From NCBI GenBank assembly GCA_036417435.1, contig CM070901.1, forward strand, positions 8,964,001 through 9,028,000: DNA of 64,000 bases, given 5' to 3'. The notes under the pieces are model-generated. The model ran no database searches. It was not told the origin of the DNA and saw only the letters and a list, made by a program, of their open reading frames with translations. Every line of letters begins with the position of its first letter. Position 1 is the stretch's first letter. This document shows positions 47,721-63,235 of this stretch, piece by piece. Source of the DNA: Inia geoffrensis (Eukaryota > Chordata > Mammalia > Artiodactyla > Iniidae). A program made the translations under genes and the position numbers.

Positions 47721-49875
47721 CATAACTAGTGATGGAAGAGCCAGATGTAGGGAGCCTCCTGATGGGACGCATTGTGAGATACAGATCACCTCCCAGGAGG
47801 GATTCTTGCCAAAATGTTTAGCTTAAATCTAATCATGTCTTTAGATCTAACGCCCGGTTTGTAGGGAATACGGGGAGTAGAGGACCATGGTAAAATAGTA
47901 CCTGAAGAAACAGACAAAAGCATGAAATGGGACCTTCTGTTAAGACAACTGGTCTACTTCCAGTCAGTGGTCAATTTTATGGAAAAAAGGGAAGATGGGG
48001 AACTCTTCTAGATGGAGACATAACAGATATAGAACAGCCAAATACAGTGTGTCATCTTTGATGGGGTCCTTACGTGCCCAAAGTCATAAAGCATGTAGCA
48101 GCAGAGTTGTAGTTCGAGCTTATCGTTGGTCGGAGCTGGTAGAGCAGCTGTCTGTGCCCTGCCTGGGTCCTCATGGCACTGAGTGTTCCCATCTCTACCA
48201 GCCCTTCTGTGTCAGAGGCTCTCTGCCTGGGGGCTCTCTCGTTGGGGGGAGGGGGCACTCCTGGGGAAGTCCAGAAGGGGTTGGAGAGTTAATGGCCCTG
48301 GGAGTAACCCTCAGCCAATAAAGGAGAAAGTTTGGAGGCTAAACAACTCAGCTTCCTCTTTGGGGTGAAAAACTCTGAAGAGCGGTTTCCACCATTTCCC
48401 ACTGGTCCTGGTGGAATATTATTCCCACTTACTCACAGAATTCATCTCCTCGTTAACACACCCTGTGTGGACTTCCTTCCCGCCCTGACCCACTTCCGCA
48501 CTTCACAGGTGGTGCTTCCTGAGGTCACTTTCCAAATAAACCACAAACACTCAGCATCCTTTCCTCCAGGCCAGCTTCTGGGATAGCCCAGTTTAAAACA
48601 GGTGTCCAAACTCCTGCTCTTTGCCCCAGACAACGGTGCTACCCTCACCCACCCAGTCCTGTGACACAGTTGGTGGGCCGCTGCACGGCATAGTTCACAG
48701 AAGGGGACTAGGTTTTGCAGGCACCTAAACCCAGAGCCCACCCCCGGCTTCTCCTCTAGCTTACTGCCTGACCTCAGGCAACTGAAACTCTTTGAGTCTC
48801 CATATTCTCATGGGCAACATAGGTGAATGCTAGGGAAGCTCCTCTATTGACGGGCTTTCAACCTATGAACTGTCATAGGTGCAACGGATCTTGTGCCACT
48901 TGGCGACTTTTCTGGCGCTAGGTTTATTGATGAGCTACGAACGTTTACAAAACTAGGTCATAATTGAAGTAACTCACCGTAAGACGCTAGTGATGCTTGA
49001 ACGAGTTCATCTTGTCCACGTGGACTTAGCACAGCCTCCAGGAATGTGATGCACTGGTGAGTCAATGCGTTTCTGAGGCAGTCAGGGAATGACTGTCAAG
49101 ATGACGTATCCAAGTAGAAGACACAGCCTCACGTCCGACAAAAGAGCTGCCCAGTAATAAAGAGCCTTTGTGGTCACATGTCTTTCTCTAGAGGAGGTGG
49201 AAGCCGTGTTTTCTTCATTTCAGAAATATCCTTATAGTATTGTGCAAAAACGAGTAAGACAAATTTTACATCCTGCAACCTCTTTTTCAAAATATGTTTG
49301 CAAAATTCACAATGTATCACCAACAGCACGCTGTACTGGATGCCCACTTACCAAATGCAACCTCGTTCATTTTCACAGCTTCCTCGTAGCAAATTTTCTT
49401 CTTTCATTTCTCTGTCTCATTATCACATCATTAGGATTGTGTCAACCAATCTAGTTCTTTCATACCATCACTTATGAGAGTTTTCCTCTCCAGATTCTCA
49501 GCCTGCAGCTCTCCCTGTTTAACAATCAACTTGATCTTCCTTGCCTCCTTAACACACTGGCATAATTTTTGCAGTTTGAAAAATTGTTTTCCTGTCCATA
49601 TTACTGATTTCATCTAGTTTTCAACTCTAGTAAGCGTAATAAATATAGCGACTAATAATATATTCACAACTACAAATTAGCTTTCTCTTGATAGCAATTT
49701 AGTAATATTACTTAGTGACCTTGTCTGTTTAGCATTTCTTGTTCTTCAACAAATATAGATTATTAAGTTGCTCTTTTTATTCTTAAACTGCCTCCTTTTA
49801 TTATTTCTCTCCTTTCATTAGGTTGTTACCTGTATGAACATAATGGTCTCTTACTCTGTGGGTTTACATCTAGAC
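47721..49875. other. Unassigned sequence with a short MIR remnant
   Basis: No gene recognised. A short MIR-like piece lies at about 48770-48830 (TGACCTCAGGCAACTGAAAC). The stretch 48835-49130 resembles no repeat I know and contains CCTATGAACTGTCATAGG, a 7-bp inverted repeat. Frames around 48332-48741 overlap on both strands without motifs. Confidence 0.4.
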
Positions 49876-50021
49876 CAGTGCTGTCCAGTAGAAATTTCTA
49901 AGGTGATGGGAATGCTCTATATCTGGGCTCTCCAGTAGGGTAACCACCAGTCACACATGGCTGGTGAGCACTAGAAATGTGGCTAATGTAACTGAGGAAC
50001 TGAAATTTTCATTTGATTTAC
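49876..50021 (+). mobile_element. hAT-type MITE, 5' half
   Basis: CAGTGCTGTCCAGTAGAAAT, CTCTCCAGTAGGGTAACCAC and AACTGAGGAACTGAAATTTT match the first half of an old hAT MITE. The second half is not seen after the SINE that follows. Confidence 0.75.
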
Positions 50022-50238
50022 TTTTTTTTTTTTTTTTTTTTCTTTTCGGTACGCGGGCCTCTCACTGCTGTGGCCTCTCCCGTTGCGGAACACAGGCTCC
50101 AGACGCGCAGGCTCAGCGGCCATGGCTCACGGGCCCAGCCGCTCCGCGGCATGTGGGATCCTCCCGGACCGGGGCACGAACCCACGTCCCCTGCATCAGC
50201 AGGCGGACTCTCAACCACTGCACCACCAGGGAAGCCCC
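50022..50238 (-). repeat. CHR-type SINE, short form
   Basis: T-run at 50022-50040, then GGTACGCGGGCCTCTCACTG, ending in the complement of the GGGGCTTCCCTGGTGGTGCA head. CpG sites are well preserved, so it is young. Confidence 0.95.
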
Positions 50239-50514
50239 AGGTTAAATATTTTTGAGTCATCTCTTATCTGCTTTCTCCCCTCCTCTCAGAGCCTCCTTTC
50301 CCTAAGAGGCCCAGAGTCATCCTGTTTCTCCAGCCGACCATTTGCCGTGTCCCCTCCACCCCCTCACTCTGGACATCACCGCGTGCCCCTTGAATCACTC
50401 ACTTCCATGAAATGCTCAGAATGGACAGGCTTCGTTGTCTCCTCCTGAAAGTGTGTGTCCACCGGGGCCGTGCGGCGCTGCAGTGGGGAGGACAGGCCTG
50501 CAGCAGAAATGGTG
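50239..50514. other. Unassigned sequence
   Basis: C-rich sequence, no gene recognised. Confidence 0.4.
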
Positions 50515-50695
50515 CTGTGGTTCTCACCCACGTGCCGTGACCTGGGTCTGGGCGAGTCACGTCACCCCGTGTCCTCAGCTATAATGTGGGGATAATAACA
50601 GCCCCCTAGTCCATGGAGTTAATGTGAATATTAAATAAAACACCATACACAGAAGCGTTTAGTCTAGTGCTGGGTACACAGTAATTATCAAATAA
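50515..50695 (+). repeat. MIR
   Basis: GTGACCTGGGTCTGGGCGAG, CAGCTATAATGTGGGGATAA, TAATGTGAATATTAAATAAA and a CTAGTGCTGGGTACACAGTA tail. Confidence 0.82.
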
Positions 50696-50995
50696 GTGGG
50701 TTGTTGGTGGTGGGTTTTGTTTTTTTAGGGGAAAATGGCTTATATGCTCTCATATGAATTTCTAAGGATAATATTGCAACAATGGTAGACAGTTTGCGGA
50801 GAGATTCCTAATGCTCTTCACAGGGTCCTCTATACATATATATTTGTTGACTGCATGAATAAAGGATGAATTACTTGCTTCCTCTGACAAACAGATGACC
50901 TGTCTTGACATGTTCAAGGTTACCTGCTGAGTCGGTAGAGGCAGCGGTCAGAAGGCCAGCTTTAACTATTTGACTCTGTGCTCTCAAAAAGGTTT

Positions 50996-51344
50996 TTTTT
51001 TTTAATTTTTAAAATTTAATTTTGGCTGCATTGGGTCGTCATTGCTGTGCGCAGGTTTTCTCTAGTTGCGGCGAGCGGGGGCTACTCTTCGTTGCGGTGC
51101 GCAGGCTTCTCATTGTCGTGACTTCTCTTGTTGCGGAGCACGGGCTCTAGGCGTGTGGGCTTCAGTAGTTTTGGCACGTGGGCTCAGTAGTTGTAGCTTG
51201 TGGGCTCTAGAGCGCAGGCTCAGTATCTGTGGCGCATGGGCTTAGTTGCTCCGCAGCATGTGGGATCTTCCCGGACCAGGGCTCGAACCCGTGTCCCCTA
51301 CATTGGCAGGCAGATTCTCAACCACTGCGCCACCAGGGAAGCCC
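50996..51344 (-). repeat. CHR-type SINE, long form
   Basis: Minus-strand long CHR SINE (TTTTGGCTGCATTGGGTCG at the left, GCGCCACCAGGGAAGCCC at the right). Flanks CTCAAAAAGGTTT (50983-50995) and CTCAGAAAGATTT (51345-51357) match at 11 of 13 positions. Confidence 0.95.
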
Positions 51345-51357
51345 CTCAGAAAGATTT

Positions 51358-54300
51358 ACTATTCAAAATGAGCATAATATTGTCAACGGCAAGTGTAATT
51401 TGGCAGAGTGGGACTTTATGTTTCCAGTTTACATTATGCCTTGTTTGAGTGTTTTATAAGCATAGATTATTTCTATAATAAGAAAAAGTAATTACATATA
51501 ATTATATTAATCAAGTACCTTGAAGTACTACCACAGTACCTGTGTGGAGCCTCATGATTAAAATTTCTGACTGAAGAAAATTTGTAATACTTGGCAGTTT
51601 ACCTAAAAATTCTGATAGGTTTTTCAGTATTAGTATTTTCTTTATAGTCAGTAAAAAAAGAAAAAGTAAGATTCATGTGAAATTGACCTAATAGGTCCTC
51701 AGCAAACACACACACACAGTTTTATAAAAATTCAATACACAGGAAATTCTAGTCAGAACGGGGTAATACACTTAACAATCTTCGTAGTGATCAAAGCTTT
51801 GATGTCATTGTTTACTCTTTGTAGGGCTATATTTTTCTCAGAGAAAAAGAAGAAAGGGGAATTAAAAAAAAGACTTTCTTCAAAGCCGGTAGCTATTGCA
51901 TATTTTTTTCCTAATCCAAGTGGAGTATAGTGGTAAAGAATTCATAATTTCCTTTAAGAATTGACATTTGTAGTTAGAAATGCCTTGCAATTAGTGGGTA
52001 CAAATAGGTGAATCAGATTAATAAACGTGCTAAGGTTCATTATTTTTCCACTGGTAGCTCCCAGATTAATACAACAACAAAAATTAAGGAAGTTGAATTT
52101 TTTTTTATTCTATGCTTAAATTAAGAGAGTCATACATTATTGATCTGGATACATTTGCAAAATCAACATGATGTACCCCTGGTGAAGCCCTGTGAAATGT
52201 GACCTCTGCACATTGCTAAATTGTACAAAACTTCTAAATAAAACATTAGTATCTCTAATATGTTTGCCAAAATAATGAATCATAGTAGGCTGCTGTCGGT
52301 AACTTAACAGCCAGTGACGTATGTTCCTTTTGCTTTCCTTTAACATTAGAGCAAGTGGCTGGAATCTTTATCACCAAAACCAGACTACTGGGAGCATTCT
52401 CATCCCTGGGACAGTTCGTGACTCACACGCTGATCTCAAAAGGGCTGTGATGGGCATTTACCACTGACTCAGTTACAGCGTGTCAGCATCATGAATAAAA
52501 TATATGTTCTCCCCCACTTCTCTTCATCCTTCAACCTTTTTTATAACCCCACTTCCTTTCTCTAGCATGTCAGGGTGGAGCTGGCAGAAGGATTCATTGC
52601 AAAGTTGGCAAATATAAAGACTATTCAAACTTTCGGGGCAAATTGCTACCTGTACCACTTAAGCAATTTTTTGTTTGTACCGTGAGGGTGTTCATGCTTA
52701 CAGGATGTGTGAGCCCTTACTGAAATATGTTAAGGGCATTGAAACATAGTTTTTTTAAATTGTGAAATAGTACATGTTCACTGCAGAATTTTTTTTAACT
52801 AAAACAGTAAGCAGTATGAAGAACAAAAGAAAAGCAATGCGTCATTCCACTACCTAGAGATTACCACTAACATTTTTTAAGAAAAAATACATAGACCATT
52901 TTGTATCCTGTTTTTTCCACTTCATCTTATAGTTAGTCACTTATCCTAAGTCACTAACAAAGTTTTATTTATTTTAAACTGCAAAACACCACGTAATGCC
53001 ATGCAAGTTTCATACACCTTTGCTATATTCTTCAATCTTCAGTTCTGAGACTTAGAGAAAACTAATGCATTACTAAGGGAACTTGATGAAGCTATTTCCT
53101 TGGCAATTTTCAGGACAGTGTGAATCCTCCATGCCTGAACTGACCATCTAGTTTGTTGAACTGAGTTGGACTTTCTGTTTTCAAGTTCATATCAGACAGA
53201 GAAGCATCTTCAAATTTTACTTTACATTTCCTAAGCATTTCACCAAGCAGTGTGGGCAGTGGGTTTTCTGAACAGCAGCTCTGTTAGAGAAGGGCTATTT
53301 TGTGGAAGTTTTATAATCCGATGAAAGAACTTTCTTTTGTGAGCTATTAGCAAGACGAGGAAATTAGAAAATTAGTTTTAAAAGGCCATATATAATTTAT
53401 GGATGTTGAAATAAGATATTGGGGATATCTAAAGTCAATAGGGGCAGAAGAATAGAATAGTTCTATACAATTTACATGGAATGCCTAGAAATTTCTTTAC
53501 CTTCTACTGTTATAAAAGCAGCAGAAGTGATGGTCTGAGAAAGAGAAACCCTTTGGGTTATGCCTTGGTGGTAATAAGCATAGATGTCACCGAAGAGACA
53601 CTTGGTCAGTGTCCTTTGGGGTCCAATGTTCACAGTTTTCTGGGATCCCACATCACACCAGCAAGAGAGCATGCCCTTGTAGCTTATATTTAAACTTGGC
53701 ACCTGCCGGGGAACACCCCTGGCATGGCCTTGGAATCAGTGGTGCAGCTGTTAATTTCCACAACTTGCTTTCGTCACTAGCAGGCTGCTGCCAGATTGAG
53801 AGGCTGAATGCCATAGGATAAAAGAAATATCAGAGCACAGAGACCTGGAATGACAGGCTAGTCGGACCAAGTTGCATCATAATTTAGTTATTTGGTTTGG
53901 GCCTAAAAGCATGACCACAGGGAAACAGCAGGCACTGAAATAGTCATCCTTTATCAAAGTCTAGCAGCTGAGTTCCTACTGTGTGACAGACACTTTCCAT
54001 TTTCTGGGGATGTTGTGGTGAACGACATAGAAGATGTCCTTGCTCTCTTAAGTATGTAACCAACTATATAATCAACCTGTTTATTTTTTTGTTGCTGTAT
54101 TCAATCCAGAAGCCATACATGGAAAAATATGACCCTTGAATGTTCACAGAGCATATTCTAGCAGAGGAGACAGTAAATATACCAGTAAATAAATGATAAA
54201 AACATTGGGGCATGATAAGTACAATACAGAAAAATTAAAACAGGAACATAGATAATAGCAGTCATTGGGTGGTCAGGGAAGGCCTTTCTCAGGAGGTGGC

Positions 54301-54535
54301 ATTTAAACCGAGATCCAAATGACCAGAAGGACAGAGCCATGCAAAGTCATCAGAGGGGACCGTGGTCTATTACAGGCAGGAGAAGCACTTAATAACAAGG
54401 CCCTAAACTTGCTGTGATTGAGGATGTGAAATCAGATAAGGAGTTAAGGGGAATGGTGTGAAATGGGCCCTAGGGGTTGGCGGGTACAGATCACCAAGGG
54501 CTGGACCGGACAAGGTAAGGTGTATTCAGTGTTTT
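51358..54535. other. Unassigned AT-rich sequence with old repeats
   Basis: No gene recognised. About 52750-53040 and 54130-54440 look like ancient interspersed repeats of unnamed families; the latter contains GGTGGTCAGGGAAGGCCTTT and AGGAGGTGGCATTTAAACCG. The remaining frames are short and featureless. Confidence 0.4.
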
Positions 54536-56245
54536 ATTTTTTAAATTGAAGTGTAATTTACATAAGTAAACTTTAGCCTTTTTCGTGTGCATCTCTATGA
54601 GTTTTGACAAATTTATACTGTTGTGTGACCCCGACAATCAAGATACAGAACAGTTGCCTAATTTCCCCAAATTTTCTACTGCCCTCTTATAGTCAGTCCT
54701 TCTCTACACCACTAACCCCTTTAGATCACCGATCAGTTATCTGTTCCTTTAATTTTGCCTTTTACAGAGTGTTACAGAAATGGAATCATATGTATGATTC
54801 ATACAGTGTGTAGCCACTCGAGTGTGACTTTTTCACTAGAGCACTGCATCTGAGATTCGTCAGTACTGTGTGTATCAGCGCTTTGTCCCTTTGTACTGCT
54901 GTGTGGTATTCTATCGTATGGAGGTACCCCAGTCTGTTAATCCACTCACCAGTTGAAAAATGTTTAAGCTGTTTCCAGGTTTGGTGATTATGAATAAAAC
55001 CACTGTAATTCATGCACAGGCTTTTGTGTGGACAGAGGTTTTCATTTCACTTGGAAAATAAACACCTAAGAAATAAGGATCCTGGGCCATATGATAAGTG
55101 TATGTTTAACTTTATAAGGAAATGCCAACCCATTTTCCGAAGTGATTACTCTTTTGCATTCTCATCAGCAATGTGTGCATATTCCAGTTTCTCCACATCC
55201 TTGCCAGCGCTTGCTACCGTTATTTTATTTATTTATTTTTATTGTAACCATTTTTATAGGTGTGTAGTGAAATATCTCAATGTGGTTTTAATTTGCTTTT
55301 ATCTAATAACTAATAGTGCAACTTTTCATGTGCTTATTTGCCATTTGTATATCTTCCTTTGTGAACGTCTGTTCAAACATTTTTCCCATTTAAAAAAATT
55401 GGATTGTTCATATTTTTTGACACTTCTTTACGTAATTTATTTTGTTTGTTTTCTTTATGTATTTTAGATACAGGTCCTTGATCAGATACATGTTTTCCAA
55501 TATTGTCTCCCAGTCTGTGGCTCATGTTTTCATTCTCTTAATAGTGTCTTTCAAAGAGCAGAAGGTTTTGATTTTTTGATGGAGTCCAATTTATCAGTTT
55601 ACGTTTATGGATTTTGCTTTTGGTGTCATATCGAAGAAAAGTTTGCCTAACACAGGATCACAAATATCTTCTCCTACCTTTGCTTTTGGAAGTTTCAGTT
55701 TGGGGTTTTGCATTTAGGTCTATAATTCATTATGAGTTGATTTTTTTTGCAAAGACACAAGTATGGAGTGAAATTTGTTTTTATTTTTGTGTATGGATGT
55801 CCAGTTTGTCACAATACAATTTGTTGAAAAGACTATATCTTTTCCATTAAGTTGCCTTTGCACCTTGGTTGAAAATCTGTTGATCATGTTTGTGTTGGTC
55901 CACTTTTGTTCCAATAATCTATGTCTTTATCCTTTCCGCAATACCACACTCTCATGATTATTGTAATTTTTATAGTAAGCCTTAACATCAGGTAGTGTGT
56001 GTTCTCTCACTTTGTCCTCTTTTCAAAAAGTATTTTGGTTATTCTACATCTTTTGTCCTTTACACGTACATTTTAGAATCAGCTTGTTGCTTTCTGTTAA
56101 AAAAAAAATCCTGCTGGGATTTTGGTTGGGCTTGTACTGGATGTACAAATCAGTTTGGAGAGATCAGATTTTTAATCTTAAAAGTATAGAATTTTCCAAA
56201 TCATGAACACAATACATCTCTCCATTTATTCAGGTCTTTGTCTCT
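54536..56245 (-). mobile_element. Old L1 (ORF2 and 3' region)
   Basis: About 1.7 kb of diverged minus-strand L1: terminus near 54536 (AAATTGAAGTGTAATTTACA), ORF2 C-terminal complement (GTGTGGTATTCTATCGTATG, CATTCTCATCAGCAATGTGT), then ORF2 further upstream through about 56245. Many stops and frameshifts. Plus-strand frames inside it, such as 55012-55467, are antisense shadows. Confidence 0.85.
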
Positions 56246-56589
56246 AAGAGAAGGGAGGGGAAGGAGGAACATGTGCTTTGAACTGTCTTTCCCCAACTTG
56301 GGTACTATTATATTAATAATATATCAAGAAGCAGAAACTCTTGGCCATTTGGGGAGGAGTAAGCATTTTATGTGATATCCAGTTCTCCCACGCTTAGTTT
56401 TTTTTTTTGCATTCTTTTAAACATTTTTGGATGCAAAAAGTAGAATTGTAAAATGTAATAAAATACGTTAACATTAGGTCATCCTATACAATGTTTGACA
56501 ATTGGAAAAATGACCACCTCCACCCAATATCCCAGGTAATCTCAAGTTGACGGTATTGCTGATAGTGGCCCCGGGCTTGTGAATGATTT

Positions 56590-56715
56590 ACTTTCCAAAG
56601 AAAGTCGAGGTTGCTCAACTTCATTCATAGTAAGAGAAATGTCAATTAAAACTCTCCAGAGGTTAGGTTTCTCACCTATCAGGTTGGCAAAGATCCAAAA
56701 GCTGGAGAACAATGT
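56590..56715 (+). mobile_element. L1 ORF2 fragment
   Basis: The plus-strand reading gives TSFIVREMSIKTLQRLGFSP, a decayed form of the L1 ORF2 stretch that follows the RT domain (compare 31993-32055). It lies close to the opposite-strand old L1. Confidence 0.6.
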
Positions 56716-58058
56716 AATAACCTGCCTTCAGCTGTTCTCCTCTCTGGGGTGTGAGGATTCATCGGTTGAAGGGTTGTGCCCACCCAGATCCTCCCTCCTG
56801 TTCTGGAATCCTGGAATTCTCTCCTCAAAGGGCCCTTAGCTCACTTCCATGGTGTGCATGGTGTGCATGGGCTTCTCACCAGGGTCCATCCAATTCTAGG
56901 GCCAAGACATGGCTGCTTGTACCTAAAGTATGGGCTGTCACCAGACCTTGGACTTAAAGCCGGTTGTTCACATGTGTGCACAAGAGGCCCTTTGCAATGT
57001 GGGCCGGAGGAGCTGGGGGTGGGCAGAGAAAGGAAGTAGGCTGTGGCCAAGGTCCTTCTATTTGTATTTTTGACCTAGGTCTTGCCAGTGTTACAGAGGC
57101 AACATATCAATAAGTCGATCACATGCACATGAAAACCCTGAACAAGTTACTGTTTCTGGTGTACGTTTAATGGTTTACTTTCCCTCAAACACTTCATCCT
57201 TCAAATGCCTTTGAATCTTTCATACTGTATCTTTTAAAACATGGACAAAAGATTGTCAACTAAGGCTCTAAAACGCATGTTGCAAATTCAGATGTCCTAG
57301 GGACCAGGCAAGTAACAGAAATGAGAGGAGCCAGCTGGAATTGGCCACAGTGAGAAGGGATGGGAACTCTGGTAAAGCAGAGAACTCCTGTCTCAAGGCA
57401 GAGCAGCTGCTCAGCTCTAATGATTGTTGCCACGTGGAAATATGGTACCAGTGTTGACACACTATGATTCTTCTTTAATGGGAAAATTTTCTGATTATTG
57501 GTTAAAATTTCTTAAATTAAAACTGTTAATTAAAAAGAATATTACTGTTTGCCAAACAAATACATCTAGGACCGAATTCAGCCCATGGATGTGAATTTTC
57601 AGCGTCTGCTCTAAAACCTTCAGTGATAGAAGAAAAGAATTCTGTTGGGTTACGCCTGATATTTAATGTGTGATTTTGTTGTAGAACAATGCGGTGTCTA
57701 TTATGAGAAACCTTTTACAAATAAATGCATGCTTGTAATACTGTGCCTTAGGTGGGGTATCCAGTTGATGAGCTGGTTTGAATTTCACTTTAGCAATCAT
57801 AATGATGTCTGGGGATGTTCCCTGAGTTCAATACTGAAGGAGCTCCCTGGAGATTTGTCAGGAGATCGGAGGTTTGCCTTTTTCTCGCTGTCCTTGTGAT
57901 CATAGACAACCTGCATTACCACTCTGAGTCATAGTTTTTTGTCTGTTAGGTGAGAAGACAAGACTCTAAGTTGTTTTTTTTTTAAAGATCCCACTGATTT
58001 TTGTAAAGGTTTTAAAAAATGTTAGCACAAAAATGCAATCATATCATGAAAGCAATTT
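56716..58058. other. Unassigned sequence
   Basis: No gene recognised. A small CATGGTGTG duplication lies at about 56848-56866. Overlapping open frames at 56750-57040 on both strands carry no recognisable motif. Confidence 0.4.
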
Positions 58059-58071
58059 TTATCTTTTTATT

Positions 58072-58273
58072 TTTATTTTTTTGCGGTATGTGGGTCTCTC
58101 ACTGCTGTGGCCTCTTCCGTTGCGGAGCCCAGGCTCCGGACGCGCAGGCTCAGCGGCCATGGCTCACGGACCCAGCTGCTCCGCGGCATGTGGGATCTTC
58201 CTGGACCGGGGCACGAACCCGCGTCCCCTGCATCGGCAGGCGGACTCTCAGCCACTGCGCCACCAGGGAAGCC
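58072..58273 (-). repeat. CHR-type SINE, short form
   Basis: TTTTTTTGCGGTATGTGGGT at the left and GCCACCAGGGAAGCC at the right. TTATCTTTTTATTTTT (58059-58074) and TTATCTATTTTT (from 58274) probably derive from the target-site duplication. Confidence 0.93.
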
Positions 58274-58499
58274 TTATCTATTTTTGATACTATAACATAT
58301 GGCCAATTTTTAATGTACATTTGGTATCCAAAGCAAATTTGGTATATAGTTTTGCCTTTGTTTTGCAATTAATTTAAAATCAACATGCATCACTTTTTAA
58401 ATGGGGGGAGAGAGTTTTAAAAATCATCAATATATTTAAATATATTAAAATTGCCTTAAATTAACAATATACTGTTATATATTTTTTTCTTAAAATAAC

Positions 58500-61028
58500 T
58501 TCTTTGAGACCTTTTTTATTTTTGCAGTTCAACTTTTTCTTTTAATAAAATCAGAATATGCACAGCACATGCAGTGCTAGCATCTAAACTAATACAATAA
58601 GCAATTACTAAAGCTACAGTGACTTGAGTTTCAATCTTCACATTCAGCAAGTTCAAATCCACTCTTATGTGATTTTTGAAACCTTATTTATTAACTGAAA
58701 ATATTGCTTGCTGATAACACTTGCTCAAATGCTATCACTGAATGTACAAGTCACTGATTATGCCAATACAACAAAGATAACCACATGTTTGAGGATTGCA
58801 ATGAGCCAGACATTCACTGAAAAAAAAAAAAAGATACACACAACGAAACAAAACTCACGCAATATCTGAGAACCTGGACACTTCGTATCAGTGTTTTGAA
58901 GTGTTTCATTAATATCTTAAGGCAAGTGTATCAAAACCTTGGCATGATTTAATTTAAAGTCGCCAATTTTTTTTTTACTAACATCAGAAAGTTATGGCTA
59001 CACTGCCAATGCCGGGTCTGCTTAATTTGACTTAAGAGTTGATTATGACTTAACATTAAAAGCTCACACTACCCCGAAATATATAATTTCACGCTTACGG
59101 TGACATTCAGCATTCAAGTGGCAGTGTTTTTGTACTGTCTTTTGGTCAAGTTTCTTTAAACTTTCAAAGAATCACTTTTAGGCTTACAAAAATAAATATT
59201 TGTCAAAATGTTCAATAAATATTACATAAAACGAGCAGCAAAAAGTATCTAGAAATCTGTCGTGTGCAAACAGTTTTCTTCCCAACTGTCATTCCCATGG
59301 TCCCAAATAAATTTTAGAATCTAGTCCCATCCCCTTCCTAGACGAGCTGCGTTCAACAATCTCCAAGAGACAAAATAAGATTGGAAGTTTAAGGACACGC
59401 ACACGAGACATATATATAAAATTCTCTGAATGTGCAATAAAAGAAGTACTTTGTAAAAAGTTATGGGCAAAATGTACAAGGGCCTAAACCTAGACTAATT
59501 GAAATAGCACCATAACAAATGACCTCAATACTGTCAAGTGCACCTACTTAATAAAAGTTTTAGAACAAGGCACAATACACTTGAAAGTCTATTGCACTTT
59601 AGGAAATTTTTGCCATCTTCCTATGCCACTGTAAAAAGATTGAGCCTTTTGATCACCGCATTCTGGCCACAAAATTAGCACAGAATTCAAAGTGGCAGAG
59701 GCATTTTAGTGGTGGACAATGCTCATCTTTGGCCAGATTTAGTATAAACAAACTATAAATACAATGGAAACCTATGCAACTAAAACTGACTAAAACTGCA
59801 CTGTATACCAGAATTGACACCTTGTGCAGTTATGTACATATTTCCAACCTGTGTGACCTCAAAGATTTCAGTTTGTTACTCTTCTGGAGCCATTTTTACA
59901 AAGTCTATAGTAAGCCAGTTTAACATCTCAACGCAGCTTGAACAGAGTAATGTAAATCGGCATTTAAAATAAAGCCTGCTGCATTAATTCTTCCTGTTCA
60001 TACCCTCTTGACCAAAAAACATCAACACTAGCATGCGTTATTAGACCAAAAATCATCCAGGGCCCTAAATGAGGGCTCGTCATTGCCGTGGTCAGCCATT
60101 CTACCATTTCAATTTCATTTATGGCAGGCATTTAAAAAGTCTAAGTAGATGAATTCTCCTAAAAACCTATCTCAAGTTATCAGACCTTTATACTTTCCCT
60201 ATAATAGTATGCACACATCTGGCTAGCTCATTAATTAATGATCTGCCTAAACATTGAAAGAGGAATTGCTGTATTTACTTGCATTAACTTTGAAAACAGT
60301 GCTTTGAATGTATGCATGTATTCATACATCACCACATCATGACTGGAATGGCTTGTTTCAAGACTATCAGGTTCTAAATACCTATCCAGGATAGAGTGAG
60401 CAAATCAGAACTTTAACTTAATACAGTTTGCCACATTAGAAACTAATTCCATTAATATGCTTCAAGACGTTTGTTGTTTGTTTTCCCCCAATCTGCAAGT
60501 ATCAAAAAGCCCTAATGCAGGCTACCGCATAAGTTTTTTCCTTATAATATTTATGGATGAATCGATGATCCCTGTTAAGTTGTATCACACCTGTGTGCCA
60601 AGGTTTGATTTTAGTCCAAGTTCAGTAAATTTATTTTGTCAAAACAATTGGTATCTTGAGCATTACTGAGCCAACAGGACATCAAAATAAAAAGTTGTCT
60701 AAAGTTAAAGGCACAGTACATTAACAAACAAATGATCCTCCGTCACAAAATTATAAATGCAGTTTGGGATGGGGGTTGGGAGGGGAGTTAATCCAAACTA
60801 CAGCAATGAAGTCTTCAAACCACCTTCTGAACAGGGCTGCTGATTGTTCCTTTCAACTCTTCATGTGACCTTGAGCTCCCTTAAAAACAAAATTCCAGTG
60901 GAGAATCACAGCTGGTAATGTACTGCGAGTTCTTGAAGCTACACAAGGTATAGTCTGGCGAAGTTACATGGGGTTTCCATATTAGCTTGTTTGGCAGGGT
61001 GACCTACTGCGAAGCAGGTTCAGTTACC
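58500..61028 (-). other. DDX3X-derived 3' UTR of the retrocopy
   Basis: Read on the minus strand, this follows directly on the retrocopy stop codon and matches the DDX3X 3' UTR as I remember it: GGTAACTGAGCCTGCTTCGC-like start, AACTCGCAGTACATTACCAG, GCATTTATAATTTTGTGACG and AAAATAAATTTACTGAACTT. It runs for about 2.5 kb with no repeat inside. A late ATTAAA-type signal lies near 58544-58549 and an A-rich stretch near 58509-58520 on the minus strand, so the probable end is about 58500. No clear target-site duplication was found. Confidence 0.8.
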
Positions 61029-63110
<2,082 letters not shown>

Positions 63111-63235
63111 AGTATAGGAGTTGAGAGATCAGGAAAAGGCTGAAAGACTGTAGTTTCTACTGGTTTGACCAGGTGGAGAAGATGTTGTTAAACAAAGGGA
63201 ACACGGGGGACAGGGAAGGAGGAAGACAACTTGTA
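63111..63235. other. Unassigned flank of the retrocopy
   Basis: May include the remainder of the 5' leader (to about 63170). Nothing else recognisable. Confidence 0.4.

Noticed and set aside
55012..55467. 151-codon plus-strand hydrophobic frame as a membrane protein
   Set aside because: It is antisense to old L1 ORF2. Its hydrophobic composition comes from T-rich complement sequence.
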